Origin: Pseudomonadota bacterium
GTDB taxonomy: Bacteria > Pseudomonadota > Alphaproteobacteria > Acetobacterales > Acetobacteraceae
Direction of reading: 5' to 3'
DNA: 12,889 nt
Assembly: GCA_021845835.1 (NCBI GenBank)
Contig: JAJZVE010000058.1
Location: 1-12,889, forward strand
The position numbers and the translations under genes were made by a program. This document shows positions 1 through 12,889 of this stretch, one piece after another. Under the pieces are notes generated by a model that did not search any database, was not told the origin of the DNA, and saw only the letters and a program-made list of their open reading frames with translations. Positions within the stretch are counted from its first letter, which is position 1; each line of letters starts with the position of its first letter.

Positions 1-420
1 GGCTTCCAAGTTGCGGCGTGCGTCCTCGTCGCCGGCGATGCTGGAGAGCGGCTTCGCGCCGGTCTGCGTCACCTGGTCGCGCGCGTCGCCGATCGCCTTG
101 TAGCGTTGCGACATCTTCCAGAGGCCGCCGAGCCGGTCGGATTTCGGCTTGTGGCCGATCTTTCCGGCAAGCTCGTCGAACGTCATCAGCCGTTCGCGCA
201 CCGCATGTTCGAGCTGCCTGGGACGCGGCGCGCCTGGCGGCGGTGGAGGAGCGAAGCGGGGCGGCGGCGGCAGGTCCCGCGGTGGCGGTGGCGGCAGATC
301 CCGCGGCGGCGGCGGGCCACCGCGCCGACGGGGCCGCGACCGGATCCGCACATCCAGCACGCGGTCGATCCATTCGTCCTGGGCGGGCGAAGGCTGCTGT
401 CCTCCTGTCGATTCCGACAC
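1..420 (-). CDS. Proline-rich protein of unknown function (N-terminal 140 residues, 3' end off the window)
   Basis: I do not recognise this protein. Reading from 420 down to 1 gives 140 codons without a stop, and the frame is still open at the window edge. The start is taken as GTG at 420-418 because a strong Shine-Dalgarno (GGGGAGG, plus-strand 428-434) lies 7 bases upstream. Residues 1-30 are polar and end in a basic stretch (RSRPRRR). Residues 37-66 are a proline-rich linker made of repeated units, PPPPRDL, PPPPPRDL, PPPPRFA and PPPPPGAP, encoded partly by an imperfect 24-base tandem repeat. Residues 67-140 look like the start of a soluble, charged, mostly helical domain (for example HAVRERLMTFDELAGKIGH). 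There is no signal peptide or membrane segment in the visible part. Codon choice is GC-rich at third positions, like its neighbours. It runs divergently from the ribosomal operon and has its own candidate promoter. The reading frame is well supported; the function is unknown. Confidence 0.72.
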   Translation of the reverse strand, partial: MSESTGGQQPSPAQDEWIDRVLDVRIRSRPRRRGGPPPPRDLPPPPPRDLPPPPRFAPPPPPGAPRPRQLEHAVRERLMTFDELAGKIGHKPKSDRLGGLWKMSQRYKAIGDARDQVTQTGAKPLSSIAGDEDARRNLEA

Positions 421-435
421 GGCTCGGCCTCCCCA

Positions 436-452
436 AACGGCACGGTGCCGTT
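436..452. promoter_or_regulatory. Perfect 17-base palindrome, candidate operator or leader hairpin of the divergent gene
   Basis: AACGGCAC-G-GTGCCGTT is an exact inverted repeat of two 8-base arms around one base. It lies just upstream of the Shine-Dalgarno of the minus-strand gene and 5 bases beyond that gene's predicted -10 box, so it covers the expected transcription start. It could be a repressor site, or in RNA a 7-bp hairpin with a 3-base loop at the very 5' end of the transcript. No T-run follows on either strand, so it is not a terminator. The symmetry is seen; the role is inferred. Confidence 0.4.
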
Positions 453-457
453 CGATA

Positions 458-486
458 ACGATACGTGTTCATCGCGCCGGCGTGAA
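458..486 (-). promoter_or_regulatory. Candidate sigma-70-type promoter of the divergent minus-strand gene
   Basis: On the minus strand, TTCACG (486-481) is followed by a 17-base spacer and TATCGT (463-458). Each hexamer matches 4 of 6 consensus positions, and the predicted start falls near 451, about 30 bases before the GTG start codon. This is one of the few AT-containing patches in the intergenic region. Prediction is by eye only. Confidence 0.4.
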
Positions 487-525
487 GCACGGCGTGCGGC
501 GAAAAACGGGGCGGCAAGAAATCGC

Positions 526-554
526 TGGACTCGCGAACCAGGCTGAGCTAGACG
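526..554 (+). promoter_or_regulatory. Candidate promoter of the rplK operon
   Basis: TGGACT (526-531), a 17-base spacer and TAGACG (549-554) form a degenerate sigma-70-type promoter, with start predicted near 561 and a leader of about 88 bases before rplK. The -35 box differs from TTGACT at one base; the -10 box is weak (3 of 6). It has the same general shape as the better promoter before rpsL. Because the upstream gene is divergent, rplK needs a promoter in this gap, which supports the call. Confidence 0.42.
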
Positions 555-587
555 CGCCGCTTCATCACGGAACGCGGGAGACCGCCG

Positions 588-607
588 GGCCGCGCCACGG
601 CGCGGCC
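588..607 (+). promoter_or_regulatory. Stem-loop in the rplK leader
   Basis: GGCCGCGCC (588-596) and GGCGCGGCC (599-607) are perfect 9-base inverted arms separated by AC, giving at least an 8-bp stem with a CACG loop. It lies 41-60 bases upstream of the rplK start codon, inside the predicted leader. No U-tract follows. It may be part of an L1-responsive leader, as known for the L11 operon of E. coli, but I cannot show that from the sequence. Confidence 0.4.
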
Positions 608-625
608 GGGTCGCATGCACCGCGG

Positions 626-649
626 TCCCTTGGGCAGAGGAGCCAGGGA
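626..649 (+). promoter_or_regulatory. Hairpin presenting the rplK ribosome-binding site in its loop
   Basis: TCCCT-T-GG (626-633) can pair with CCAGGGA (643-649), giving 7 base pairs with one bulged T. The 9-base loop GCAGAGGAG holds the Shine-Dalgarno of rplK (AGAGGAG, 636-642), and the A of the ATG start closes the base of the stem. In E. coli, L1 represses translation of the L11 operon by binding near the rplK start; a start-site hairpin here fits that type of control. The pairing is seen; the regulatory role is inferred. Confidence 0.42.
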
Positions 650-1083
650 TGGCGAAGAAGATCGTCGGCTACATCAAGCTGCAGATCCCGGCCGGCAAGG
701 CGAACCCGTCGCCGCCGGTGGGGCCGGCGCTCGGCCAGCGCGGCCTCAACATCATGGCGTTCGTCAAGGAATTCAATGCGACGACCGCACAGATGGAGCC
801 GGGGATGCCGGTGCCGGTGGTGATCACCGCGTATGCCGACCGCACCTTCAGCTTCATCACCAAGACGCCGCCCAACTCCTATTTCCTCAAGAAGGCTGCC
901 GGGATCGAGAGCGGCGCCACCGCGCCGGGCAAGGGCGCGACGGTCGGGCGCGTCACCACGGCCCAGCTGCGCGAGATCGCGGCGCAGAAGATGAAGGACA
1001 TGAACGCCAACGACGTTGAAGGCGCGGTGCGCATGCTGGCCGGCTCCGCGCGCTCGATGGGCCTGACCGTGGTGGAGGGCTGA
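649..1083 (+). CDS. rplK: 50S ribosomal protein L11
   Basis: The 144-residue product is a full-length L11, which binds the GTPase-associated region of 23S rRNA at the base of the L7/L12 stalk and supports factor-dependent GTP hydrolysis and RelA-mediated stringent signalling. The N-terminal domain carries the typical proline-rich helix [14 protein letters not shown] (residues 19-32), with prolines at 22, 23 and 26 in the region where thiostrepton-type resistance changes occur in other bacteria. The C-terminal RNA-binding domain runs from about residue 75 ([13 protein letters not shown]) to the end (SMGLTV). The ATG at 649 is preceded by AGAGGAG and gives the expected MAKK N-terminus. Its last codons contain the Shine-Dalgarno of rplA, and the two genes are 3 bases apart, so they are probably translationally linked. 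The usual upstream partner nusG is absent. Confidence 0.98.
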   Translation: MAKKIVGYIKLQIPAGKANPSPPVGPALGQRGLNIMAFVKEFNATTAQMEPGMPVPVVITAYADRTFSFITKTPPNSYFLKKAAGIESGATAPGKGATVGRVTTAQLREIAAQKMKDMNANDVEGAVRMLAGSARSMGLTVVEG

Positions 1084-1086
1084 GCC

Positions 1087-1779
1087 GTGGCCAAGGACAA
1101 GCGCCTCGCCGCCGCCTACAAGGGGTTCGACCGCAGCAAGGCCTACGGGCTCGCCGACGCGATCGCGATGGTCAAGCAGAACGCGAAGGCCAGGTTCGAC
1201 GAGACGGTCGAGATCGCGATCAATCTCGGCATCGACCCGCGCCATGCCGACCAGATGGTGCGCGGCCTGGTCGGCCTGCCGCACGGCACCGGCAAGACGC
1301 TGCGCATCGCCGTGTTCGCCCGCGGTGCCAAGGCGGAGGAGGCGCAGGCCGCCGGCGCCGACGTGGTGGGGGCGGAGGATCTGTCGGAGAAGGTGCAGGC
1401 CGGCCAGATCGATTTCGACCGCTGCATTGCCACCCCGGACATGATGGCCCTGGTCGGGCGCCTGGGCAAAATCCTCGGACCGCGCGGGCTGATGCCGAAC
1501 CCGCGGCTGGGCACGGTGACGATGGACGTGCGCGGCGCGATCCAGGCGGCCAAGGCCGGGCAGGTGGAGTTCCGCGCCGAGAAGGCGGGCATCGTCCATG
1601 CCGGCATCGGCAAGGCGAGCTTCCCGGCCGAGCGGCTGCTGGAGAACGCGCGCGCGTTTGCCGATGCGATCGTGAAGGCGAGGCCGACCGGCGCGAAGGG
1701 CACCTATGTGCAGAAGGCGGCGGTGAGCTCGACCATGGGGCCCGGCGTGCGGGTCGATGTGACGAGCCTGACCGCCTGA
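1087..1779 (+). CDS. rplA: 50S ribosomal protein L1
   Basis: The 230-residue product is a full-length L1. It binds helices 76-78 of 23S rRNA, forms the mobile L1 stalk that helps move deacylated tRNA out of the E site, and in many bacteria represses its own operon at the mRNA level. The family signature [15 protein letters not shown] is intact in the middle of the protein, and the C-terminal part has the expected [14 protein letters not shown] ending. The start is GTG at 1087, giving [14 protein letters not shown]. It is preceded by GGAGGG at 1074-1079, inside the end of rplK, with a 7-base spacer. There is no competing ATG near this position. A structured leader for rplJ begins directly after the stop. 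Confidence 0.98.
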   Translation: MAKDKRLAAAYKGFDRSKAYGLADAIAMVKQNAKARFDETVEIAINLGIDPRHADQMVRGLVGLPHGTGKTLRIAVFARGAKAEEAQAAGADVVGAEDLSEKVQAGQIDFDRCIATPDMMALVGRLGKILGPRGLMPNPRLGTVTMDVRGAIQAAKAGQVEFRAEKAGIVHAGIGKASFPAERLLENARAFADAIVKARPTGAKGTYVQKAAVSSTMGPGVRVDVTSLTA

Positions 1780-2118
1780 GACAACGAGATACGCCGCGCC
1801 GCCCCCGACATGCACAAGGGGCGCGCGGCGGGCAGGGGGCGGGAGCCCCCGAGACCTGTCCGAGACCGGGCGTCATCCCCCCCTTCGCAGAAGCGGGGAC
1901 GGTAATGGGCCGCAAGGCCCGCGCGCGGGAGACGGGGAAGCCGAGGATTGCCGGCCGCAAGGTCCGGTCCCTTGGCGGTTCCGGCTACGGGGCTTCGGTC
2001 CCGACTGGACAGGCGAACCGGGTCGCGGCCACGGCACCTTCGGGTGTCCGGCCCGGCCCAGAGGGCAACCCGGCCGGACGCGGTCCACACGCGCCCGGCC
2101 ATCGAGTGGAGACGGGTT
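1780..2118 (+). promoter_or_regulatory. Structured rplJ leader, candidate L10 autoregulatory region
   Basis: This 339-base gap holds no convincing gene but is dense in stem-loops. (a) 1792-1805 with 1818-1830, a 13-bp GC stem with one bulge. (b) 1835-1850, a perfect 6-bp stem capped by GGGA. (c) 1879-1898, an 8-bp stem with a bulged C. (d) 1907-1920, GGGCC-GCAA-GGCCC. (e) 1951-1967, CCGGCC-GCAA-GG(T)CCGG. (f) 2033-2048, a 6-bp stem capped by C(TTCG)G. (g) 2047-2053 with 2072-2078, a perfect 7-bp helix, then an asymmetric 2/5 internal loop and an inner GCCC-AGA-GGGC hairpin. Helices f and g overlap by two bases. In E. coli and many other bacteria, the L10(L12)4 complex binds a leader in exactly this place to repress rplJ and rplL. 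I see no clear promoter and no T-tract terminator here. The stems are seen; the L10 response is inferred from position and family knowledge. Confidence 0.55.
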
Positions 2119-2652
2119 TTGGACCGTACGGAGAAGCGGGAGTTCGTTTCCTCGCTTGCGGCCGTGCTCGCGGATACGTCGATCGTGGTGGTGACCCGCA
2201 ACAGCGGGTTGTCCGTCGCGGAAATGACGGAGCTGCGGCGCCGGATGCGGGCGGCGGGGGCGACCTTCAAGGTCGCGAAGAACCGGCTGGCCACCCTCGC
2301 CCTGGATGGGACCCGATTCGAGGGCATCAAGCCGCTGCTGAAGGGACCGACGGCGCTCGCCTGGGCGCTGGACCCGGTGGCCGTGGCGAAGACTGCCGTC
2401 GAGTTCGCCAGGATCAACGAGAAGTTCGCGGTGCTCGGTGGCGCCATTGGCGGCCAGACGCTGGATGCGGCTGGGGTCAAGGCGCTGTCGGAACTGCCGT
2501 CGCTGGAGGCGCTGCGCGCGCGGCTGCTGGGGATGCTGCAGACCCCGGCCACCCGCATCGCAGGCGTGCTGCAGGCGCCGGGCGGACAGATCGCACGGGT
2601 GCTGGCGGCTTTCGCCAAGAAGGACGGGGCGACCGAGGCCGAGGCTGCCTGA
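2119..2652 (+). CDS. rplJ: 50S ribosomal protein L10
   Basis: The 177-residue product is L10, the stalk base protein: its N-terminal domain binds 23S rRNA and its C-terminal helix binds L7/L12 dimers. The start is taken as TTG at 2119-2121, giving (M)DRTEKREFVSSLAAVLADT, the usual alphaproteobacterial L10 N-terminus, and GGAGA (2108-2112) lies 6 bases upstream. The frame stays open back to an ATG at 1948, but that 57-residue extension is arginine-rich, falls inside the leader and is not L10-like. Conserved stretches include VVVTRNSGLSVAEMTELRRR (residues 23-42) and FKVAKNRL, and the length is normal. The C-terminus (QIARVLAAFAKKDG and on) is the expected L7/L12-binding helix. A rare TTG start may hold down translation relative to L7/L12. 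Confidence 0.95.
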   Translation: MDRTEKREFVSSLAAVLADTSIVVVTRNSGLSVAEMTELRRRMRAAGATFKVAKNRLATLALDGTRFEGIKPLLKGPTALAWALDPVAVAKTAVEFARINEKFAVLGGAIGGQTLDAAGVKALSELPSLEALRARLLGMLQTPATRIAGVLQAPGGQIARVLAAFAKKDGATEAEAA

Positions 2653-2678
2653 CCGGCGGCGCGTGAACAAAAGTGATG

Positions 2679-2701
2679 GCAGGCCCGCACGGTGGGCTTG
2701 C
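2679..2701 (+). promoter_or_regulatory. Intercistronic stem-loop between rplJ and rplL
   Basis: GCAGGCCCGC (2679-2688) pairs with GTGGGCTTGC (2692-2701) over ten positions, two of them G-U, around an ACG loop. It lies 26 bases after the rplJ stop and 37 bases before rplL. No T-run follows. It might insulate rplL translation from rplJ or stabilise an mRNA end, which would suit the need for several L7/L12 copies per L10. Confidence 0.4.
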
Positions 2702-2738
2702 ATGGAACCGACCTGGGACTAGATTGGGAACACAGATC

Positions 2739-3125
2739 ATGGCCGACCTACAGAAGCTGGTTGACGAGCTGTCCAGCCTGACCGTGCTGGAAGCCGCCGA
2801 GCTTTCGAAGCTGCTTGAGGACAAGTGGGGCGTCTCCGCCGCCGCGCCGGTGGCGGTGGCCGCCGCGCCTGCCGCGGGCGCCGCAGCCGCGCCCGCCGCG
2901 GCGGTCGAGGAGCAGACGGAATTCACCGTCATCCTGGCCAAGGCAGGCGACAAGAAGATCAACGTCATCAAGGAAATCCGCACCATCACCGGCCTGGGCC
3001 TGAAGGAGGCCAAGGACCTGGTCGAGGGCGCGCCGAAGACCGTGAAGGAAAGCGTGAGCAAGGACGAGGCGGCGAAGATCAGGAAGGTGCTGGAAGACCA
3101 GGGCGCCAGCGTCGAGGTGAAATAA
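2739..3125 (+). CDS. rplL: 50S ribosomal protein L7/L12
   Basis: The 128-residue product is the multicopy stalk protein that recruits and activates the translational GTPases. Residues 1-33 form the dimerising N-terminal domain that binds L10 ([30 protein letters not shown] begins it). Residues 34-56 are the flexible alanine/proline hinge, and residues 58-128 are the factor-binding domain, with the conserved [23 protein letters not shown] segment from residue 73. The ATG at 2739 is chosen because it gives the family N-terminus; the frame opens earlier at 2673, but that 22-residue extension is not L12-like. Only a weak GGGAA (2726-2730) precedes the start, a modest ribosome-binding site for a protein made in high amounts. 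Slightly longer than the usual 120-125 residues because of the hinge. Confidence 0.97.
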   Translation: MADLQKLVDELSSLTVLEAAELSKLLEDKWGVSAAAPVAVAAAPAAGAAAAPAAAVEEQTEFTVILAKAGDKKINVIKEIRTITGLGLKEAKDLVEGAPKTVKESVSKDEAAKIRKVLEDQGASVEVK

Positions 3126-3152
3126 CTGGCGAACACGGATCAGCGGAACTTC

Positions 3153-3241
3153 GGCGGCCGGCGACGGCCGCCACCGGGTCTGACGCGGGCGGAAAGCCGA
3201 GCGGTTTCCGCCCGCATCCCCGTTGGCGCGATGCCACGGGG
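3153..3241 (+). promoter_or_regulatory. Cluster of three strong stem-loops between rplL and rpoB
   Basis: The 233-base gap (3126-3358) carries no gene. Its first half holds three consecutive hairpins. GGCGGCCG (3153-3160) and CGGCCGCC (3165-3172) form 8 bp capped by GCGA. GCGGGCGGAAA (3185-3195) and TTTCCGCCCGC (3205-3215) form a perfect 11-bp stem with a 9-base loop. CCCCGTTGGC (3218-3227) and GCCACGGGG (3233-3241) form 9 bp with one bulged T. In E. coli the equivalent gap contains a partial terminator and an RNase III processing site that lower rpoBC expression relative to rplJL. None of these stems has a T-tract, so attenuation would have to be Rho-dependent or act by processing. The rest, 3242-3358, shows only a possible 6-bp stem (3290-3295 with 3303-3308) and no clear promoter. 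Confidence 0.5.
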
Positions 3242-3358
3242 CGGTGCAGCGGCGTTGGCGGGTTCCGGCGAGGGTGCGGGGCCAGGCGGCGTCCGCGGCG
3301 GCCGGACGGCGGCGAACCAATCACCCCACGTCCTTTTCCACGGGGCAGCAGGACAGGC

Positions 3359-7531
<4,173 letters not shown>

Positions 7532-7554
7532 GGCGGTCTGATCCGACTGAATGA

Positions 7555-11778
<4,224 letters not shown>

Positions 11779-11799
11779 CCGTTCCAGCGCGAAGGGCCG

Positions 11800-11839
11800 G
11801 GAAGGCCGGCGATGCCTGCATCGCCGGCCTTCCACTTTT
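11800..11839 (+). terminator. Rho-independent terminator after rpoC
   Basis: GGAAGGCCGGCGATG (11800-11814) and CATCGCCGGCCTTCC (11819-11833) are perfectly complementary over 15 bp around a CCTG loop, and ACTTTT follows. This is the only hairpin in the window with both a long perfect stem and a downstream T-run. It sits 21 bases after the rpoC stop and before a new promoter, so it most likely ends the rplK-rpoC transcript. The T-tract is short and offset by AC, so some readthrough is possible. Confidence 0.82.
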
Positions 11840-11874
11840 CGGGGACTCAAGCCGAAACCGCCGCGTGCCGGGCC

Positions 11875-11903
11875 TTGACTCCCTACCCCCCGGCCCGTAG
11901 CTT
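11875..11903 (+). promoter_or_regulatory. Promoter of the rpsL-rpsG (str) operon
   Basis: TTGACT (11875-11880), a 17-base spacer and TAGCTT (11898-11903) make a good sigma-70-type promoter. It lies 36 bases after the rpoC terminator in the only gap before rpsL. The -35 box matches 5 of 6 consensus bases; the -10 box is weaker (TA...T). A start near 11910 would give a leader of about 210 bases. The GC-rich bases just after the -10 box (CCGCGCCC) could act as a stringent-type discriminator, which is inference. Confidence 0.68.
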
Positions 11904-11909
11904 CCGCGC

Positions 11910-12120
11910 CCTCGGCCGACCCCGGACCCGCCGGATGGCCGTCGATTGCAGGCACCAGCGCGTGCGGCGCCGCTTTCTGCCCCGGGCCGGGGTGAAAGCT
12001 CAGGCCGCGGGCACGGTCGGAACCCCGCAGGGTGGGCGCAGCCCGCCGGACTGCGGGGCTTGTCTGTGGCGGACGGGCGTCGGGGGCGCGGCGGTTGCGG
12101 AGCAGGATGAAAGAGGGTCT
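11910..12120 (+). promoter_or_regulatory. Structured rpsL leader, candidate autoregulatory RNA of the str operon
   Basis: No gene is supported here. Two compact structures stand out. Hairpin 1 (11972-11999) is GCTTTC/GAAAGC, then a TG/T internal loop, then CCCCG/CGGGG around a GGC loop. Hairpin 2 (12023-12058) is a perfect 8-bp stem CCCCGCAG/CTGCGGGG, a GGA bulge on the 3' side, and an inner 7-bp stem GGTGGGC/GCCCGCC with a GCA loop. Hairpin 2 is followed by CTTGTCT, which is not a convincing terminator tract but could serve partial attenuation. The rpsL Shine-Dalgarno (GAGGG, 12113-12117) is downstream and unpaired in these models. CCGACC at 11916-11921 and GGTCGG at 12015-12020 could close a larger domain. 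Both hairpins are visible; their function is inferred. Confidence 0.5.
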
Positions 12121-12492
12121 ATGCCGACCATCAACCAGTTGATCGCCAAGGGGCGCGAGCCGCGCAGCGCGCGCAACAAGGTACCGGCGCTGCAAGGCTG
12201 CCCGCAGAAGCGCGGCGTCTGCACGCGCGTCTATACGACCACGCCCAAGAAGCCGAACTCGGCGCTGCGCAAGGTCGCCAAGGTGCGGCTGACCAACGGC
12301 TACGAGGTGGTCAGCTACATCCCGGGCGAAGGCCATAACCTGCAGGAACACAGCGTGGTGCTGATCCGCGGCGGTCGCGTGAAGGACCTGCCGGGCGTGC
12401 GCTACCATATCCTGCGCGGCGTGCTCGACACCCAGGGCATCGCCAAGCGCCGCCAGCGCCGTTCGCTGTACGGCGCCAAGCGACCGAAGTGA
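12121..12492 (+). CDS. rpsL: 30S ribosomal protein S12
   Basis: The 123-residue product is full-length S12, which lies at the decoding centre of the 30S subunit and influences tRNA selection accuracy. The start is the ATG at 12121 ([20 protein letters not shown]); the frame is open further upstream, but that part lies in the leader and is not S12-like. The decoding loop [13 protein letters not shown] has Lys43, and [13 protein letters not shown] has Lys88, so the two classical streptomycin-resistance positions carry the sensitive residues. Asp89, the residue methylthiolated by RimO in E. coli, is present. The Shine-Dalgarno GAGGG is only 3 bases from the ATG, closer than usual; AGGA at 12104-12107 is an alternative. 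The gene is followed after 10 bases by rpsG, as in the str operon. Confidence 0.98.
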   Translation: MPTINQLIAKGREPRSARNKVPALQGCPQKRGVCTRVYTTTPKKPNSALRKVAKVRLTNGYEVVSYIPGEGHNLQEHSVVLIRGGRVKDLPGVRYHILRGVLDTQGIAKRRQRRSLYGAKRPK

Positions 12493-12502
12493 GGAGGGCG
12501 CC

Positions 12503-12889
12503 ATGAGCCGCCGTCGCCGCGCGATCAAGCGCGAGATCCTGCCGGACGCCAAGTTCGGCGACATCGTCATCAGCCGCTTCATGAATGCGCTGATGTACGA
12601 CGGCAAGAAGTCGGCCGCCGAGGGCATCGTCTATGGTGCGCTCGACGTGATGAAGAAGCGCGGCGGTTCGCAGGCCGATCCGGTGCGCATGTTCCACGAG
12701 GCGCTGGACAACGTAAAGCCGGCAGTCGAGGTGCGGTCCCGTCGCGTCGGCGGCGCCACCTATCAGGTGCCGGTGGAAGTGCGCACGGAACGGCGGCAGG
12801 CGCTGGCGATCCGGTGGATCATCGACGCGGCGCGCAAGCGCGGCGAGCATACGATGGAAGACCGGCTTTCCAACGAGCTGATGGATGCG
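12503..12889 (+). CDS. rpsG: 30S ribosomal protein S7 (N-terminal 129 residues, 3' end off the window)
   Basis: The frame from ATG 12503 to the right edge encodes 129 residues of S7 without a stop; the family is usually about 156 residues, so some 27 are missing beyond the window. S7 nucleates assembly of the 30S head by binding the 3' major domain of 16S rRNA. The N-terminus [20 protein letters not shown] and the segments [27 protein letters not shown] and [11 protein letters not shown] (with the RNA-contacting basic residues) are typical. GGAGGG at 12493-12498 directly follows the rpsL stop, with a 4-base spacer, so translation is closely coupled to rpsL. The long rpsL-rpsG spacer that holds the S7 repressor site in E. 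coli is absent. fusA would be expected next. Confidence 0.97.
   Translation, partial: MSRRRRAIKREILPDAKFGDIVISRFMNALMYDGKKSAAEGIVYGALDVMKKRGGSQADPVRMFHEALDNVKPAVEVRSRRVGGATYQVPVEVRTERRQALAIRWIIDAARKRGEHTMEDRLSNELMDA

Noticed and set aside
149..823. Plus-strand open frames rich in Gly and Arg at the left end, opposite the divergent gene
   Set aside because: The Gly/Arg runs are the complement of the proline codons on the minus strand. They run into rplK in the wrong frame and lack good ribosome-binding sites.
565..1815. A minus-strand open frame of 416 codons opposite rplK and rplA
   Set aside because: Antisense shadow of two conserved ribosomal genes, rich in His and Arg.
1792..1850. Hairpins just after rplA as a terminator
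   Set aside because: The stems are strong but no T-run follows, and the downstream genes have no visible promoter of their own in the gap.
1948..2118. A 57-residue N-terminal extension of L10 from ATG 1948
   Set aside because: It is not L10-like and lies in the structured leader; the TTG at 2119 has a Shine-Dalgarno and gives the family N-terminus.
1905..2666. A plus-strand frame starting MGRKARARETGKPRIAGRK in the rplJ leader
   Set aside because: It overlaps the leader stems and then all of rplJ in another frame; the basic start reflects GC-rich hairpins rather than a conserved small protein. A short leader peptide cannot be fully excluded.
2825..3358. A 178-residue N-terminal extension of beta
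   Set aside because: It overlaps rplL in another frame and crosses the hairpin cluster; ATG 3359 gives the conserved beta N-terminus.
12023..12058. A kink-turn in the rpsL leader at the GGA bulge
   Set aside because: The three-base bulge is suggestive, but the adjoining helices begin with Watson-Crick pairs and lack the tandem G-A pairs that define a kink-turn.
11812..12120. A 103-residue N-terminal extension of S12
   Set aside because: It begins inside the rpoC terminator and upstream of the rpsL promoter; ATG 12121 gives the conserved S12 start.

Overview
This window is a core translation and transcription locus from a GC-rich bacterium, almost certainly an alphaproteobacterium. The beta' N-terminus ([13 protein letters not shown]...), the L10 N-terminus (DRTEKREF...) and the beta N-terminus ([19 protein letters not shown]...) look to me most like Rhodospirillales, perhaps Acetobacteraceae. 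That placement rests on recalled family sequences, not on a search. Nothing in the window looks horizontally acquired except possibly the small divergent gene at the left edge.

Layout. Bases 1-420 (minus strand, running off the left edge) hold the N-terminal 140 codons of an unrecognised protein with a proline-rich tandem repeat; it starts at GTG. Bases 421-648 are a divergent control region with one candidate promoter facing each way, a perfect palindrome near the predicted start of the left gene, and a short rplK leader whose Shine-Dalgarno sits in a hairpin loop. Then, all on the plus strand: rplK (649-1083), rplA (1087-1779, GTG start), a 339-base structured leader (1780-2118), rplJ (2119-2652, TTG start), rplL (2739-3125), a hairpin-rich gap (3126-3358), rpoB (3359-7531) and rpoC (7609-11778). 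A strong intrinsic terminator (11800-11839) closes this unit. A new promoter (11875-11903) and a structured leader of about 210 bases precede rpsL (12121-12492) and rpsG (12503 to the right edge, 3' end missing).

How the parts work together. L11, L1, L10 and L7/L12 are 50S proteins that build the L1 stalk and the GTPase-activating stalk. Beta and beta' form the RNA polymerase catalytic core. S12 and S7 are 30S proteins of the decoding centre and head. Grouping them allows ribosomal protein and RNA polymerase synthesis to be coordinated. Each intergenic gap above 70 bases carries GC-rich stem-loops, several capped by GNRA or UUCG tetraloops. These are the expected places for autoregulatory leaders, attenuation or RNA processing, but the regulatory roles are inferred.

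I found no mobile element, CRISPR array, tRNA, rRNA or evidence of a novel multi-gene system. The points most worth a second look are the divergent proline-rich gene standing where secE-nusG usually lies, the rplJ and rpsL leaders, and the rplL-rpoB hairpin cluster.
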